A DNA stretch of 64,000 bases from JBMNEH01 sp050948665 (GCA_050948665.1 JBMNEH010000001.1:496001-560000), one strand, 5' to 3'. Shown: positions 15,877 to 25,132, counted from the first letter of the stretch. Notes: generated by a model not told the origin, from the letters alone. Made by a program: numbers and translations.

Positions 15877-17577
15877 ATGGCATACCGGGCGCTTTATCAG
15901 GAGGACAGACCCTTCCGCTTTGCCGATGTGGTAGGGCAGGAGATGGTGGTAAAGACCCTTGCCAGGCAAATAGAGACAGGACGGATCTTCCATGCCTATC
16001 TTTTTGCCGGTCCCCGGGGGATCGGGAAAACCACCGTCGCCCGTATACTGGCTCGGACGGTCAACTGCCGGCGCCCGGCGGACGGAGAGGCCTGCGGAGA
16101 ATGCGATTTCTGCCGGTCGGTGAATTCCGAAGGCGCGATGGACATTATCGAGATCGACGGCGCCTCCAACAATCGGGTAGATGAGATCCGGGAGCTGCGG
16201 GACAATGTGGGATATCTTCCTGCGGTGGGGAAGTACCGGGTCTACATTGTGGACGAGGTCCATATGCTGAGCAACTCCGCCTTCAACGCCCTGCTGAAGA
16301 CTCTGGAGGAGCCTCCGGAGCATATTATCTTTATATTCGCCACCACAGAGCCCCATAAGCTGCCGGATACCGTACTTTCACGCTGCCAGAGATATGATTT
16401 CAAGCGGATGACGATGCTCCAGATGACCGGGCGGATGGAAAGCATTCTTTCCCGTAAGGAACGGAAGGCCCAGCCGGCCGCGCTGGCCATGATCGCCCGG
16501 CAGGCCGGCGGCGCCATGCGGGACGCCGTGTCCATGCTGGACCAGTGCCTGACGATTTCCGAAGGGGATATCACGACCGATACCGTGACCCGGGTACTGG
16601 GGGTAACGGACGCAGCTGCCCGGGAAAAGCTGGAGGACAGTATACTGGCAGGGGATGCCGCCGCCGCGGTGACCCTTTCCCGGGCGCTGCTGGAAAAGGG
16701 GGCCGATCCTTCCGCGATGGGGCAGGAGATGCTCCGGGGCTTCGGTGACCTGTTCCTGGCACATTTTCAGCCGGCTTTGGCGGAGGAGCTGACCGGGGAC
16801 GCCGCTTTGGCTGCCGCGCTGCGCCGCCGCGCCTCCGCCGCTTCCCCCCGGCAGATCACCCGTATCACCCGGTTGTTAAGCCAGCTTGAGGGGGATCTGC
16901 GGTTTGCTTCCCAGCCTTCGCTGCTGCTGGGGACGACACTGGCACGCTGCGCCCAGCTGCCGCAGGAGGAGGATATGACAGCGGTGCTGGAGCGCCTGGA
17001 ACGGCTGGAAAAGGGCTTGACCCCAGCGCCCGACGCCCGCAACGCCGCCCCGGAAGTTGAGACGGAATACCCGGAACCCGTATCGGACAGCGCGCCCCCG
17101 CCGGAGGAGGCGCCTTTGGAAGGGGACGATGAGGAGCCCCTTTCCGCGCCATCGACCGAGGAACAGGCGAAGCCCCGGGATCCCGGCGCACTGCGGCGGG
17201 TGTTGAGACCGAAAAAGGAGAATACCTCTTCCGTTCCCCCGGTTGCCGGGCAAGCTGCCCTGTGGACGGAGCTGATCCGGCGGCTGGATGAGAAGGGCAA
17301 GCAGATGTACACCGCGCCGATGCGGCGATGTAAGCCGGAGGCGCTGGAAGGGATGCTGCTGCGGGTAACGGTGCCGCCGCCGGATGACGGTACCCTTTCC
17401 CGGATGAAGCGGTATACCGTCGCCCTGGAGGAGGAGCTGGCTGGAATGACGGGAAAGCCGATGAAGCTGGAGTTTCAACAGATGGAAATGACGCCGCAGG
17501 AACGGGAATTTGTGGAGGAATCACTCCGGGCGCTGCCCGACGATATACCGATCGATATTTGTGACAAGGAGGATTAA
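15877..17577 (+). CDS. dnaX: DNA polymerase III subunit gamma/tau
   Basis: Motor subunit of the clamp loader that places the sliding clamp on DNA. 566 residues. The AAA+ core has Walker A GPRGIGKTT (45-53), a zinc knuckle with Cys 64, 73, 76 and 79, Walker B VYIVDEVHML and the SRC motif (SRCQRYDF). A Pro/Glu-rich linker at about 390-450 leads to a short C-terminal domain, so both the motor and a tau-like tail are present. AAGGGGAG precedes the ATG. The gene order dnaX-ybaB-recR is the conserved Firmicutes arrangement. Confidence 0.96.
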   Translation: MAYRALYQEDRPFRFADVVGQEMVVKTLARQIETGRIFHAYLFAGPRGIGKTTVARILARTVNCRRPADGEACGECDFCRSVNSEGAMDIIEIDGASNNRVDEIRELRDNVGYLPAVGKYRVYIVDEVHMLSNSAFNALLKTLEEPPEHIIFIFATTEPHKLPDTVLSRCQRYDFKRMTMLQMTGRMESILSRKERKAQPAALAMIARQAGGAMRDAVSMLDQCLTISEGDITTDTVTRVLGVTDAAAREKLEDSILAGDAAAAVTLSRALLEKGADPSAMGQEMLRGFGDLFLAHFQPALAEELTGDAALAAALRRRASAASPRQITRITRLLSQLEGDLRFASQPSLLLGTTLARCAQLPQEEDMTAVLERLERLEKGLTPAPDARNAAPEVETEYPEPVSDSAPPPEEAPLEGDDEEPLSAPSTEEQAKPRDPGALRRVLRPKKENTSSVPPVAGQAALWTELIRRLDEKGKQMYTAPMRRCKPEALEGMLLRVTVPPPDDGTLSRMKRYTVALEEELAGMTGKPMKLEFQQMEMTPQEREFVEESLRALPDDIPIDICDKED

Positions 17578-17578
17578 T

Positions 17579-17932
17579 ATGGCAAAAAAAGGTGGATTTT
17601 CCGGCTTTCCCGGTATGGGAGGGCAGAATATACAGCAACTGATGCGGCAGGCGCAGAAAATGCAGGCGGATCTGGAGAAGGCGCAGGAAGAGGTTAAGCT
17701 TCTGGAGGCCGAGGCTTCCGCGGGAGGCGGCATGGTGACGGCAAGGGTCAACGGCGATAAGAAGCTGCTTTCCCTGACGATCCAACCCCAATGCGTGGAT
17801 CCCGAGGATGTGGAGATGCTACAGGACTTGGTCACCGCCGCGGTCAACGAGGCGATGGCGCAGATAGACGCTCTTTCCAGAGAGAAGCTGGAAGCTGTAG
17901 GAGGCGGGATGAACATCCCGGGGTTGCTTTGA
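17579..17932 (+). CDS. ybaB: YbaB/EbfC-family nucleoid-associated protein
   Basis: 117 residues from the ATG at 17579, preceded by AAGGAGG. The family pattern is clear: a Gly-rich N-terminus, a long helix NIQQLMRQAQKMQADLEKAQEEV, strand GGMVTARVNGDKKLLSLTI and a C-terminal EAVGGGMNIPGLL. Family members form dimers that bind DNA and are encoded between dnaX and recR. It starts one base after the dnaX stop, and its stop overlaps the recR start (TGATG). Confidence 0.94.
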   Translation: MAKKGGFSGFPGMGGQNIQQLMRQAQKMQADLEKAQEEVKLLEAEASAGGGMVTARVNGDKKLLSLTIQPQCVDPEDVEMLQDLVTAAVNEAMAQIDALSREKLEAVGGGMNIPGLL

Positions 17933-18528
17933 TGGGAAAAATGGCGGAACCTCTTGCCCAGCTTATCAATGAGTTGGGCAAGCTGCCCGGTATCGGCCCC
18001 CGTTCGGCAGCGCGAATGGCCTACTTTCTGCTGGATCAGCCGGAGGAGGAGGTACGGAGACTGGCCGAAGCCATCTGGAAGGCGAAAAAGGCGCTGCATA
18101 GCTGCTCGGTTTGCCAGAACTTCACAGACACCGACCCCTGTGCTTTCTGCGCCGACCCCTCAAGGGACGACAGCCTGATTTGCGTGGTGGAGCAGCCCAG
18201 GGATGTGGAAGCGATGGAGAAGACCCGGGAGTTCCGGGGGAGGTACCATGTGCTGCATGGGACGATCTCACCCCGGGACGGACGGGGCCCGGAGGATATC
18301 CGGCTGCCCCAGCTCCTTTCCCGTTTGGGGGAGAGCGTGCGGGAGGTGATCGTGGCCACCAGCCCCAATGTGGAGGGGGAGGCGACCGCGCTGTATATCG
18401 CCCGGCTGCTGAAGCCCCTGGGGATGAAGGTCAGCCGGATCGCCTCGGGTCTCCCGGTGGGATCGGACCTGGAATACGCCGACCAAGTCACCCTTGGCCG
18501 GGCCATACTGGAAAGACGGGAAATGTAG
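17932..18528 (+). CDS. recR: recombination mediator protein RecR
   Basis: 198 residues, normal length. Helix-hairpin-helix LINELGKLPGIGPRSAARMA, a four-Cys zinc finger CSVCQNFTDTDPCAFC, a Toprim domain (ICVVEQPRDVEAME and VIVATSPNVEGEAT) and a C-terminal Walker-like stretch are present. RecR works with RecO and RecF to load RecA at gaps. The ATG at 17932 shares its A with the ybaB TGA and has no own ribosome binding site, so translation is coupled; an in-frame ATG three codons on is an alternative start. Confidence 0.95.
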   Translation: MGKMAEPLAQLINELGKLPGIGPRSAARMAYFLLDQPEEEVRRLAEAIWKAKKALHSCSVCQNFTDTDPCAFCADPSRDDSLICVVEQPRDVEAMEKTREFRGRYHVLHGTISPRDGRGPEDIRLPQLLSRLGESVREVIVATSPNVEGEATALYIARLLKPLGMKVSRIASGLPVGSDLEYADQVTLGRAILERREM

Positions 18529-18531
18529 CGG

Positions 18532-19134
18532 ATGGACAAAGCTGACGCGCTGGCGAAGGTGTATGCCCGCTGTAGGGAAAGGGTCGATTTGGCTTACCCC
18601 GGGGCGGAAAGAGTGCTTGTATTCGGAGAGGGGGACCCCGATGCCCGGGTAATGCTGGTTGGGGAAGCGCCGGGGGAAAAGGAGACGCTGCTGCGCCGTC
18701 CCTTTGTGGGGAAGGCAGGGAAGAATCTGGAGGAATTTCTGGAGATCCTCCGCTTTTCCAGAGAACAGCTGTATATCACCAATGTGGTGAAGTTCCGTCC
18801 GGTCAAGATCCACCCCCGGACAGGCACCCTGTCCAACCGCCCCCCGGACAGGGAGGAGATCGGGCTGTTTATTCCCACATTGCTGGAGGAGATCCGCACC
18901 GTATCCCCCGCCTTTCTGGTGACCTTGGGGAACACCTCCCTCCGGGCGGTAACGGGCGACAACCGGTTGACCGTGGGGGGCTGCCACGGGCAGCCTCGTA
19001 AGCTGGAGACCGGGGGTGTTTCCGTCACGCTGTTTCCCCTCTATCACCCCGCAAGCATCATTTACAATCGCTCCCTCGCGCCGGTGTACCGGCAGGATGT
19101 TGCCGCCTTGGGAAAATTCCTGCAAAAAATGTGA
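18532..19134 (+). CDS. uracil-DNA glycosylase family protein lacking Fe-S ligands
   Basis: 200 residues, matching family 4/5-type UDGs: motif GEAPGEKE (45-52), RPFVGKAGKNL, YITNVVKFRP, VTLGNTSLRAV and LFPLYHPAS with the catalytic-loop His. Family 4 enzymes normally bind a 4Fe-4S cluster with four Cys. Here only Cys14 of the first pair remains; the KCRP position has Phe88 and the following Cys is also absent. It would remove uracil from DNA in the cytoplasm. It lies three bases after recR, so it is probably co-transcribed with the dnaX group. Confidence 0.82.
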   Translation: MDKADALAKVYARCRERVDLAYPGAERVLVFGEGDPDARVMLVGEAPGEKETLLRRPFVGKAGKNLEEFLEILRFSREQLYITNVVKFRPVKIHPRTGTLSNRPPDREEIGLFIPTLLEEIRTVSPAFLVTLGNTSLRAVTGDNRLTVGGCHGQPRKLETGGVSVTLFPLYHPASIIYNRSLAPVYRQDVAALGKFLQKM

Positions 19135-19163
19135 AAAATATGTTACGCAACGGTAAAAATTAT

Positions 19164-19192
19164 TTGACTTCCCGTTTCATAAGTGCTACAAT
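19164..19192 (+). promoter_or_regulatory. promoter of the peptidoglycan-binding repeat protein
   Basis: TTGACT (19164-19169), 17-base spacer, TACAAT (19187-19192), 44 bases before the start codon. Confidence 0.75.
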
Positions 19193-19235
19193 AAAAAGGC
19201 AGTGATCTGCGACATTGTAACCCGGAGGAAATGGG

Positions 19236-21770
19236 ATGATTTTTTTGCAAAATGCCAAGTGGAAGCACGGCCTGTCTTTGGTGCTTGCGGTACTGCTGTG
19301 CCTGATACCGGTATCTGCGCTGGCAACGGAACCCGATATGACGACAACGTTAAAAAAGGGTTCCGCTGGAGAGCAGGTAAAGCTGCTCCAACAGAAGCTG
19401 GCGGACTATCGCTTTTATTTTGATGAAATCTCCGGTACCTATGGGGACGCTACCTTTACCGCGGTAGTCGCTTTCCAGATGAAGAATTTTCTCGGCTCCG
19501 ACGGGATCGCCGGGCCCAGGACGCTGGCGGTGCTGTACGGGGATGAATCCGCTGTCCGAAAGCGGGATTTATTCACCCCCGCCACCGAGGCGATACTGAC
19601 CCAGACATTAAAAAAAGGCTCCTCCGGCGCGCAGGTGGCCTTGCTGCAGAAAACCCTGGCGGAAAAGGGATATTATCCCTACCCCGTGAACGGCTACTAT
19701 GAGCTGTCCACCGTCAACGCCGTGAAGACCTACCAAAGGGCAAACGGCCTAACACAGGACGGGATCGCCGGAAGAAATACACTGACCAAGCTCTATGCCG
19801 GTTCCGTACCAGTTGGTACGGCGTCACCTGACGCCAGCGCTACGCCCGATTTAAGAGCGTTGCTGAAGCTGGGCTCCACCGGGGAGCAGGTAAAGCTCCT
19901 TCAGGCCCGTTTGAAGGAGCTGTTGTACTACGGCGGGGAGATTTCCGGCGTGTATGATGACGCCACCCGACTGGCCGTGGGCGCCTTCCAGGGCAAGAAT
20001 AACCTGACGCGGGACGGCTGCGCTGGGCCGAAAACACTGGCCAAACTCTACAGCGACGGCGCCATTGCCGCCACCTCCGCTCCTTCGGGCACACCGACGG
20101 CTTCGCCGTCGGCTACTCCTACGGTCTCCGCTTCCGCCACACCAACGGCTTCGCCCTCCGCTGCGCCCTCCGCTACCCCGAACCTGACGATATTGCTGAA
20201 AAAAGGCTCCACCGGCGAACAGGTGAAGCTGCTGCAGCAGCGGCTCAAAGAGCTGCTCTATTATACCGGGGATGTGGACGGGATCTACGATGACGCTGTA
20301 TATGCCGCGGTGAAGGCCTTCCAGAGGGCCAACGGCCTGACTCAGGACGGATTGGCCGGGAACAAGACGCTGACCCGACTTTATTCAGCCGCCGCAAAGC
20401 CCACCTCCACCCCCACGGTAGATCCCTCCGCTACCCCCAACCTGACCCTGATTTTGAAGAGAGGCTCCTCCGGCGCACAGGTGATCCTGCTGCAGAGGGC
20501 GCTGAATGACCTGGGTTATGACGCCGGTGACGCGGACGGGTATTATGACGAGCAGGTCGTGCTGGCGGTGAAGGATTTCCAGCGCAAAAATCGCCTGACC
20601 GTGGACGGTATGGCTGGCCCCATGACACTGAGGAAGCTTTACTCCGGCAGCGCTGTCGGGGTGGAGGGGGAAGCCACTCCCACGCCTGCTGCTTCCGGCG
20701 ACCCCGGCGTCATCGCCACCCCCAAGCCGGACGCCACCACCACCGCTCAGCCCGTTACGAATATCATACTGAGAAAGGGCTCTGTGGGTGACCAGGTCAT
20801 ACTGCTGCATGCTGCACTGAAGAGGCTGGGGTATTTTTCCGGCACCGTGACCAATGTATACGATTCCGTAACTGTAGCCGCCGTGAAGCTGTTCCAAAAA
20901 ACAAACGGCTTGTCTATGGACGGCTGCGCCGGCCCCATCACATTGACGCTGCTGTACTCAGGCAACGCCAAGGAGGCACCCGAGGGATGTGAGAGCGAAA
21001 GCGGCGGGACCGGAAATACCGAAATATTCACCTATGTCAACGGAGAGAATTTGAATTACACCCTGAGAAAGGGACAGACCAGCGTACAAGTCGGTCGGCT
21101 GCAGAATGCCCTCCGCGCGTTGGGCTTGTACGGCACTATAGGCTCCAATATGGACAAGGCCAACTATTTTGGCGACTATACCCTGGCGGCGGTAAAAGCC
21201 TACCAGAAGTCTGCCGGGCTGACCGTGGACGGATTGGCAGGGCCGAGGACGCTGACAGCTATGTATAGGGAGGCTAATGGAAAGCCGATCCCCGCCCTTC
21301 CTATCGCCGAAGGCATCAATTACTTCCGTTACGACAACGGTATGGCCTACCCCATAGAAAATGTGGATTGGTATGAAGGCGGCAGCGGCATTGTTCCCAG
21401 AGGCGCTTACTTTACGCTGGTGGACGTCCGTACCGGTTATACCCTCCGTTGTTATCGTATGGGCGGCACGAATCACATTGACTTTGAGCCTGTTTCCCAG
21501 GAGGATACACTGATTCTGCTGGCGGCCCAGGGTGGTACCTGGAACTATTTCCGCCGGCCGGTGTGGGTCGTCTATAACGGGCGGCGGATCGCCGGTTCAA
21601 CCTATTCCTATCCCCATGGCGAACAGACCATTAAAAACAACGGTATGGAAGGGCAGGTTTGCCTCCACATACTGAACAGCCGTACCCACGGTACGGACCA
21701 TGTGGATGAAAGCCACCAGGCTTGTGTCGAGGAAGCATACCAGGCGGGACTGACGAATACCCTGGGATAA
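19236..21770 (+). CDS. exported protein with seven peptidoglycan-binding repeats and a conserved C-terminal domain
   Basis: 844 residues. A signal peptide (about 1-30, ending VSALA) is followed by seven PG_binding_1-type repeats at about 38-102, 123-187, 207-273, 318-384, 405-470, 509-575 and 608-678, each with a LKxGSxGxQVxLLQ start and a DGxAGxxTLxxLY end. Thr/Pro/Ser/Ala linkers separate several of them. The last 140 residues form a separate domain with YPHG (His794), GQVCLH (Cys809, His811), NSRTH (His818) and His827. The same domain ends the protein encoded at 29015-29965. It probably anchors to the cell wall; an enzymatic role of the C-terminal domain is inferred. GGAGG precedes the ATG. 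Confidence 0.88.
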   Translation: MIFLQNAKWKHGLSLVLAVLLCLIPVSALATEPDMTTTLKKGSAGEQVKLLQQKLADYRFYFDEISGTYGDATFTAVVAFQMKNFLGSDGIAGPRTLAVLYGDESAVRKRDLFTPATEAILTQTLKKGSSGAQVALLQKTLAEKGYYPYPVNGYYELSTVNAVKTYQRANGLTQDGIAGRNTLTKLYAGSVPVGTASPDASATPDLRALLKLGSTGEQVKLLQARLKELLYYGGEISGVYDDATRLAVGAFQGKNNLTRDGCAGPKTLAKLYSDGAIAATSAPSGTPTASPSATPTVSASATPTASPSAAPSATPNLTILLKKGSTGEQVKLLQQRLKELLYYTGDVDGIYDDAVYAAVKAFQRANGLTQDGLAGNKTLTRLYSAAAKPTSTPTVDPSATPNLTLILKRGSSGAQVILLQRALNDLGYDAGDADGYYDEQVVLAVKDFQRKNRLTVDGMAGPMTLRKLYSGSAVGVEGEATPTPAASGDPGVIATPKPDATTTAQPVTNIILRKGSVGDQVILLHAALKRLGYFSGTVTNVYDSVTVAAVKLFQKTNGLSMDGCAGPITLTLLYSGNAKEAPEGCESESGGTGNTEIFTYVNGENLNYTLRKGQTSVQVGRLQNALRALGLYGTIGSNMDKANYFGDYTLAAVKAYQKSAGLTVDGLAGPRTLTAMYREANGKPIPALPIAEGINYFRYDNGMAYPIENVDWYEGGSGIVPRGAYFTLVDVRTGYTLRCYRMGGTNHIDFEPVSQEDTLILLAAQGGTWNYFRRPVWVVYNGRRIAGSTYSYPHGEQTIKNNGMEGQVCLHILNSRTHGTDHVDESHQACVEEAYQAGLTNTLG

Positions 21771-21789
21771 GAAGCTTTAATTAACGAAC

Positions 21790-21823
21790 GCGCCGTTTCC
21801 CGAAAGGAAACGGCGTGTTTTTT
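21790..21823 (+). terminator. intrinsic terminator of the repeat protein gene
   Basis: 10-bp stem CGCCGTTTCC/GGAAACGGCG (21791-21800, 21806-21815) followed by TG and T6. Confidence 0.85.
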
Positions 21824-21885
21824 ACATCGGAGGAAGGCTTGCGGGAAGTTCCCGTATTCCGGGGCCGATGATTCACTGCGGCGAT

Positions 21886-24039
21886 TTATCTTTTATACCA
21901 TCGGATACCGGTTTTATCCCACTGCAGCAGCAGGGGACCGGTTTCTGCCAGGTTGACCGTGCCGCTTCCGTTCCAGACCTGCAGTGTGCCGGGGAAATCC
22001 CCCGCGCCCCGCAGGCGCCCCGAGGTCGTACAGGAATGAATATACAAAAAGCAATCGGCAAAGGAGGTGTCCCCCGTCTTCAGCCGGAAAAGCTCCCCAT
22101 AGACAAGACGCTGCCCCTTCCAATCGATCACCGCGGCGGTGTAGAGCTTTGTTCCGGCAGAGCGGCAGTACCGGCGGAGGGACAGGGAGAAGCCGCCGGC
22201 GGTCAGACCCTCCTCCGGCAGTATTCCGCAACCCGGGGGCGGCGGCGCCTTCGGATCTCCGGGGAGATAGACCGCCGCCAGACGGGTCCTGTCGGCCAGC
22301 GCCTCCTGGAGTTCCGCCAGGTCTCCCATATCTTCCCCCAGATACAGCAGGGTGACGGGGTTTCCCGCGGCCTCCTTTTGCAGCGCCGTTACAAGAGGAT
22401 CGCCCCCGGTATCGGTCACCGCGTACAGCATGTCGTCCCCCGCAAACACCAGCGCCGTATGGTTCCAGACCGGCGTGAGGAGCAGGTGGTCCCCGGTAAC
22501 CTCCCGGGGAACGGGTAGAAAGGCAAGTGCTGTCAGCAACGCGGCCAGCCCCATCGCGCTGAACCGCACCCACCTGCGGGGACGCAGAAACCCGGGCGAC
22601 CAGAGGGGAGTCAAACAGAGGGCGGCAATGGCGGGCCAGGGCCGGTTGAGCGTCAGCGGGACGGTATGGACCCACTTCGTCAGTATCGACATCCCCCTTG
22701 CCATCAGCCGCAGCAGGGCATCCAGCGGACTTGCCAGAACCCGGGCAAGCCAGGGAAACCCGAAAATCCCCAATGTATACAATACGCCGATAAAGACCAC
22801 CGCGATCAGGGGGGGCGTCAAAAGGAGGGTGGTGACCGGCGTCAGAGGCTGCACAAGGCCGAACATCGCGGCCGTCAGCGGCAGTACAAACAACAGGGCG
22901 GCGACCCCTGCCAGCAGATCCCGCAGCCGGTTCTGCAGGAAGGGCTGCCGTACGGGAAGCTGGCGGCTGAGGGGCAGGACGGACAATATCCCGAGCACTG
23001 CCAGCATGGACAGCCACAGACCGGGATCCAGCCCGTGCAGCGGCTGCAGCGCCGTGATGGCTCCAAAGGAAAGCACCAGCGTCAGCGGCGGATCGGGAGG
23101 TTTTGCCAGCCCCTTCAGCAGCCAAGCGAACAGCCACATCCATATTGCCCGCATGACCGACAGACGAAAGGCGGTGAGCAGCCCGAAGAGCAGCAGTAAA
23201 AGACCGTTGGAAAGGAATATAAAGGGAACTGCCCAGATGAATTTGATTTTCCACATAGCCGCGGGCACCCAGGCCAGCAGCATCAGGATGATGGATACAT
23301 GGAGGCCGGAGACTGCCAGCAGATGGGCGCCGCCCATTTCCCTGTACAGCCGGTGATCTTCATCCGGCTGGCTGCCGTCACCCAGGAGAAGGGCTTTCAT
23401 CACCGCGGCGGAGGAGGGCGAGAGGTCTTTATCCAGCGCCGCCGCCAGACGCACACGGAAGGCATCCATACCCCACAGCGCCGGGCCGGGCACGACGTCA
23501 TACCGATAGGCCGCGGCGGTGTAGCGGATCCCTCTTGAGAGGGTGTAACAGCCAAAGAGGGATTCGGTTTCCGCCGGCCGCAGGGAAAGCTCCGCCGAAA
23601 GAAGGGCGCCTTTTTGCAGAGCCGCGTTCTCCGCGGGCAGCCAAAGCTGCAGTCTGCCCTCCTGTGGTTCTCCGTTTACCGTCAAAGAGCCCAGCAGGAT
23701 TTGTCGGCTCCCGGGCAGCACCACACCCTCTACTACGCCGGTTACCGGCGCCCCCGGCAGTATTTCTTTTTCGGTGTTCCGCCAGGAAGGGAGGGAGAGG
23801 GCGGCATATAGACAGGAAAAGGCGGCCAGCAGTCCGCAAAGGACGGCCAGCCGCCTTTTTTCGCGGCAAAGCCATATGATTCCCCCGGCAAGCAGGCATA
23901 CGGGGATCAAGCCCGGGTATCCCAAGGTCAACCCTGCCAGCATCCCCAGACCCCAGGCCAAACCGGCGGAAAACAGAGGGCGTTGCCCAAAGGCCGCCGA
24001 AAAGGCAGCCGGGAAGGAGGGGCGTACCGGAGAAGCCAT
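21886..24039 (-). CDS. comEC: ComEC/Rec2-family DNA channel protein with degenerate C-terminal domain
   Basis: 717 residues. N-terminal membrane helices flank a DUF4131-type OB-like region (GVVEGVVLPGSRQILLGSLTVNGEPQEGRLQLWL). The Competence domain is recognised by LLLGDGSQ, EMGGAHLLAVSGLHVSIILML and the following polytopic region. ComEC carries transforming DNA across the membrane. Its usual C-terminal metallo-beta-lactamase domain is replaced by about 210 residues that keep some strands but have no HxHxDH motif. AAGGAGG precedes the ATG, nine bases after the threonine aldolase stop. No other competence gene is in the window. Confidence 0.88.
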   Translation of the reverse strand: MASPVRPSFPAAFSAAFGQRPLFSAGLAWGLGMLAGLTLGYPGLIPVCLLAGGIIWLCREKRRLAVLCGLLAAFSCLYAALSLPSWRNTEKEILPGAPVTGVVEGVVLPGSRQILLGSLTVNGEPQEGRLQLWLPAENAALQKGALLSAELSLRPAETESLFGCYTLSRGIRYTAAAYRYDVVPGPALWGMDAFRVRLAAALDKDLSPSSAAVMKALLLGDGSQPDEDHRLYREMGGAHLLAVSGLHVSIILMLLAWVPAAMWKIKFIWAVPFIFLSNGLLLLLFGLLTAFRLSVMRAIWMWLFAWLLKGLAKPPDPPLTLVLSFGAITALQPLHGLDPGLWLSMLAVLGILSVLPLSRQLPVRQPFLQNRLRDLLAGVAALLFVLPLTAAMFGLVQPLTPVTTLLLTPPLIAVVFIGVLYTLGIFGFPWLARVLASPLDALLRLMARGMSILTKWVHTVPLTLNRPWPAIAALCLTPLWSPGFLRPRRWVRFSAMGLAALLTALAFLPVPREVTGDHLLLTPVWNHTALVFAGDDMLYAVTDTGGDPLVTALQKEAAGNPVTLLYLGEDMGDLAELQEALADRTRLAAVYLPGDPKAPPPPGCGILPEEGLTAGGFSLSLRRYCRSAGTKLYTAAVIDWKGQRLVYGELFRLKTGDTSFADCFLYIHSCTTSGRLRGAGDFPGTLQVWNGSGTVNLAETGPLLLQWDKTGIRWYKR

Positions 24040-24048
24040 GGTTCCTCC

Positions 24049-25062
24049 TTATTCTGTCAGCAATCTGCTCAATGCGGCAATGTCCTCATTCTCTATGCCG
24101 TAATGAGTCACAAAACGGTAGACGCCCTTTTCCGGCGGGTTCACCAGCCAGCCCTCCGCCGCCAGCCGGCGGTTGAGTGCTTCGGCATCCCCTTTATAGA
24201 AGGCGAAGACCATGTTGATCTCCGTTTTAGCCGGAGCGGTATCCCATAAGGGGCTGGCAGCCAGGATTTCCGCCAGTTCCTTTGCCCGGGCGTGGTCTTC
24301 CGGCAGACGCCGGGGCATTTCCTCCAGCGCCAGCAGACCCGCCGCCGCCAGTATACCGGTCTGCCGCATGCCACCGCCCAGCATCTTCCGGTACTTACGG
24401 GCGCGGGCGATAACCTCCTCCGGTCCCGCCAGTATGGAACCTACCGGGGCGCACAACCCCTTGGAGAGGCAGCAGCTGACGGTATCGGCGCAGGCGGTCA
24501 ATGCCCGCACGGGTTTGCCCAGCGCCGCCGCCGCATTGAATATCCGGGCCCCGTCGATATGCACCGGAAGATGCCGGCGCCCAGCCATGGCATAGATCTC
24601 CCGCATATTCACCAGCGGCACCACACGACCGTTGGATAGGGCGTTTTCAATGCAGACAAGGGCGGTGGGCGGCTCGTGAATGTCCCGCGGGCGTATCACC
24701 TCTTCGATCTCCCTCCACCGGAACAAATCGTCGGGGAAAGCCGCTTGTCGCAGGGTTACGCCCGACAGCACCGCCGCCGCGCCGACCTCGTGAATGAGGA
24801 TGTGGGCATTCTGTCCACAGATAACCTCGTCCCCCCGGCGGGTTTGGCTCATAATCGCCAGTTGATTCCCCATTGTGCCGGAGGATACGAAAAGCGCCGC
24901 CTCTTTCCCCAGTATTTCCGCCGCCCTCTCCTCCAGACGGTTGGTGGTAGGATCGTCCCGGTATACGTCATCTCCTATCGGCGCTGCCGCCATGGCTGCC
25001 CGCATTGCGGGCGTAGGTTGGGTCACGGTGTCGCTGCGAAAATCTTTTCCGGGTGTATACAT
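24049..25062 (-). CDS. ltaE: low-specificity L-threonine aldolase
   Basis: 337 residues, PLP-dependent fold type I. It splits L-threonine or L-allo-threonine to glycine and acetaldehyde. Motifs: DFRSDTVTQPTPAM at the N-terminus, GDDVYRDDPTTNRLE, phosphate-binding SSGTMGNQL, HIDGARIFNAAAALG for the ring-binding Asp, and SCCLSKGLCAPVGS with the Schiff-base Lys. GAGGTCAGC precedes the ATG. It lies between an SGNH hydrolase gene (70-base gap) and comEC (9 bases), so these minus-strand genes may share one transcript; no metabolic link is obvious. Confidence 0.93.
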   Translation of the reverse strand: MYTPGKDFRSDTVTQPTPAMRAAMAAAPIGDDVYRDDPTTNRLEERAAEILGKEAALFVSSGTMGNQLAIMSQTRRGDEVICGQNAHILIHEVGAAAVLSGVTLRQAAFPDDLFRWREIEEVIRPRDIHEPPTALVCIENALSNGRVVPLVNMREIYAMAGRRHLPVHIDGARIFNAAAALGKPVRALTACADTVSCCLSKGLCAPVGSILAGPEEVIARARKYRKMLGGGMRQTGILAAAGLLALEEMPRRLPEDHARAKELAEILAASPLWDTAPAKTEINMVFAFYKGDAEALNRRLAAEGWLVNPPEKGVYRFVTHYGIENEDIAALSRLLTE

Positions 25063-25132
25063 GCTGACCTCACTGGTTTGTTTTATGAAAATGAAAGGCG
25101 AGAGAAAGAAGCACCGCTCCCGCTGAGCGTTG

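Noticed and set aside
20040..20200. Tandem-like DNA repeats in the Thr/Pro/Ser/Ala linkers, considered as a CRISPR or satellite
   Set aside because: They are codon repeats within a frame-preserving linker between peptidoglycan-binding domains; no spacer structure.
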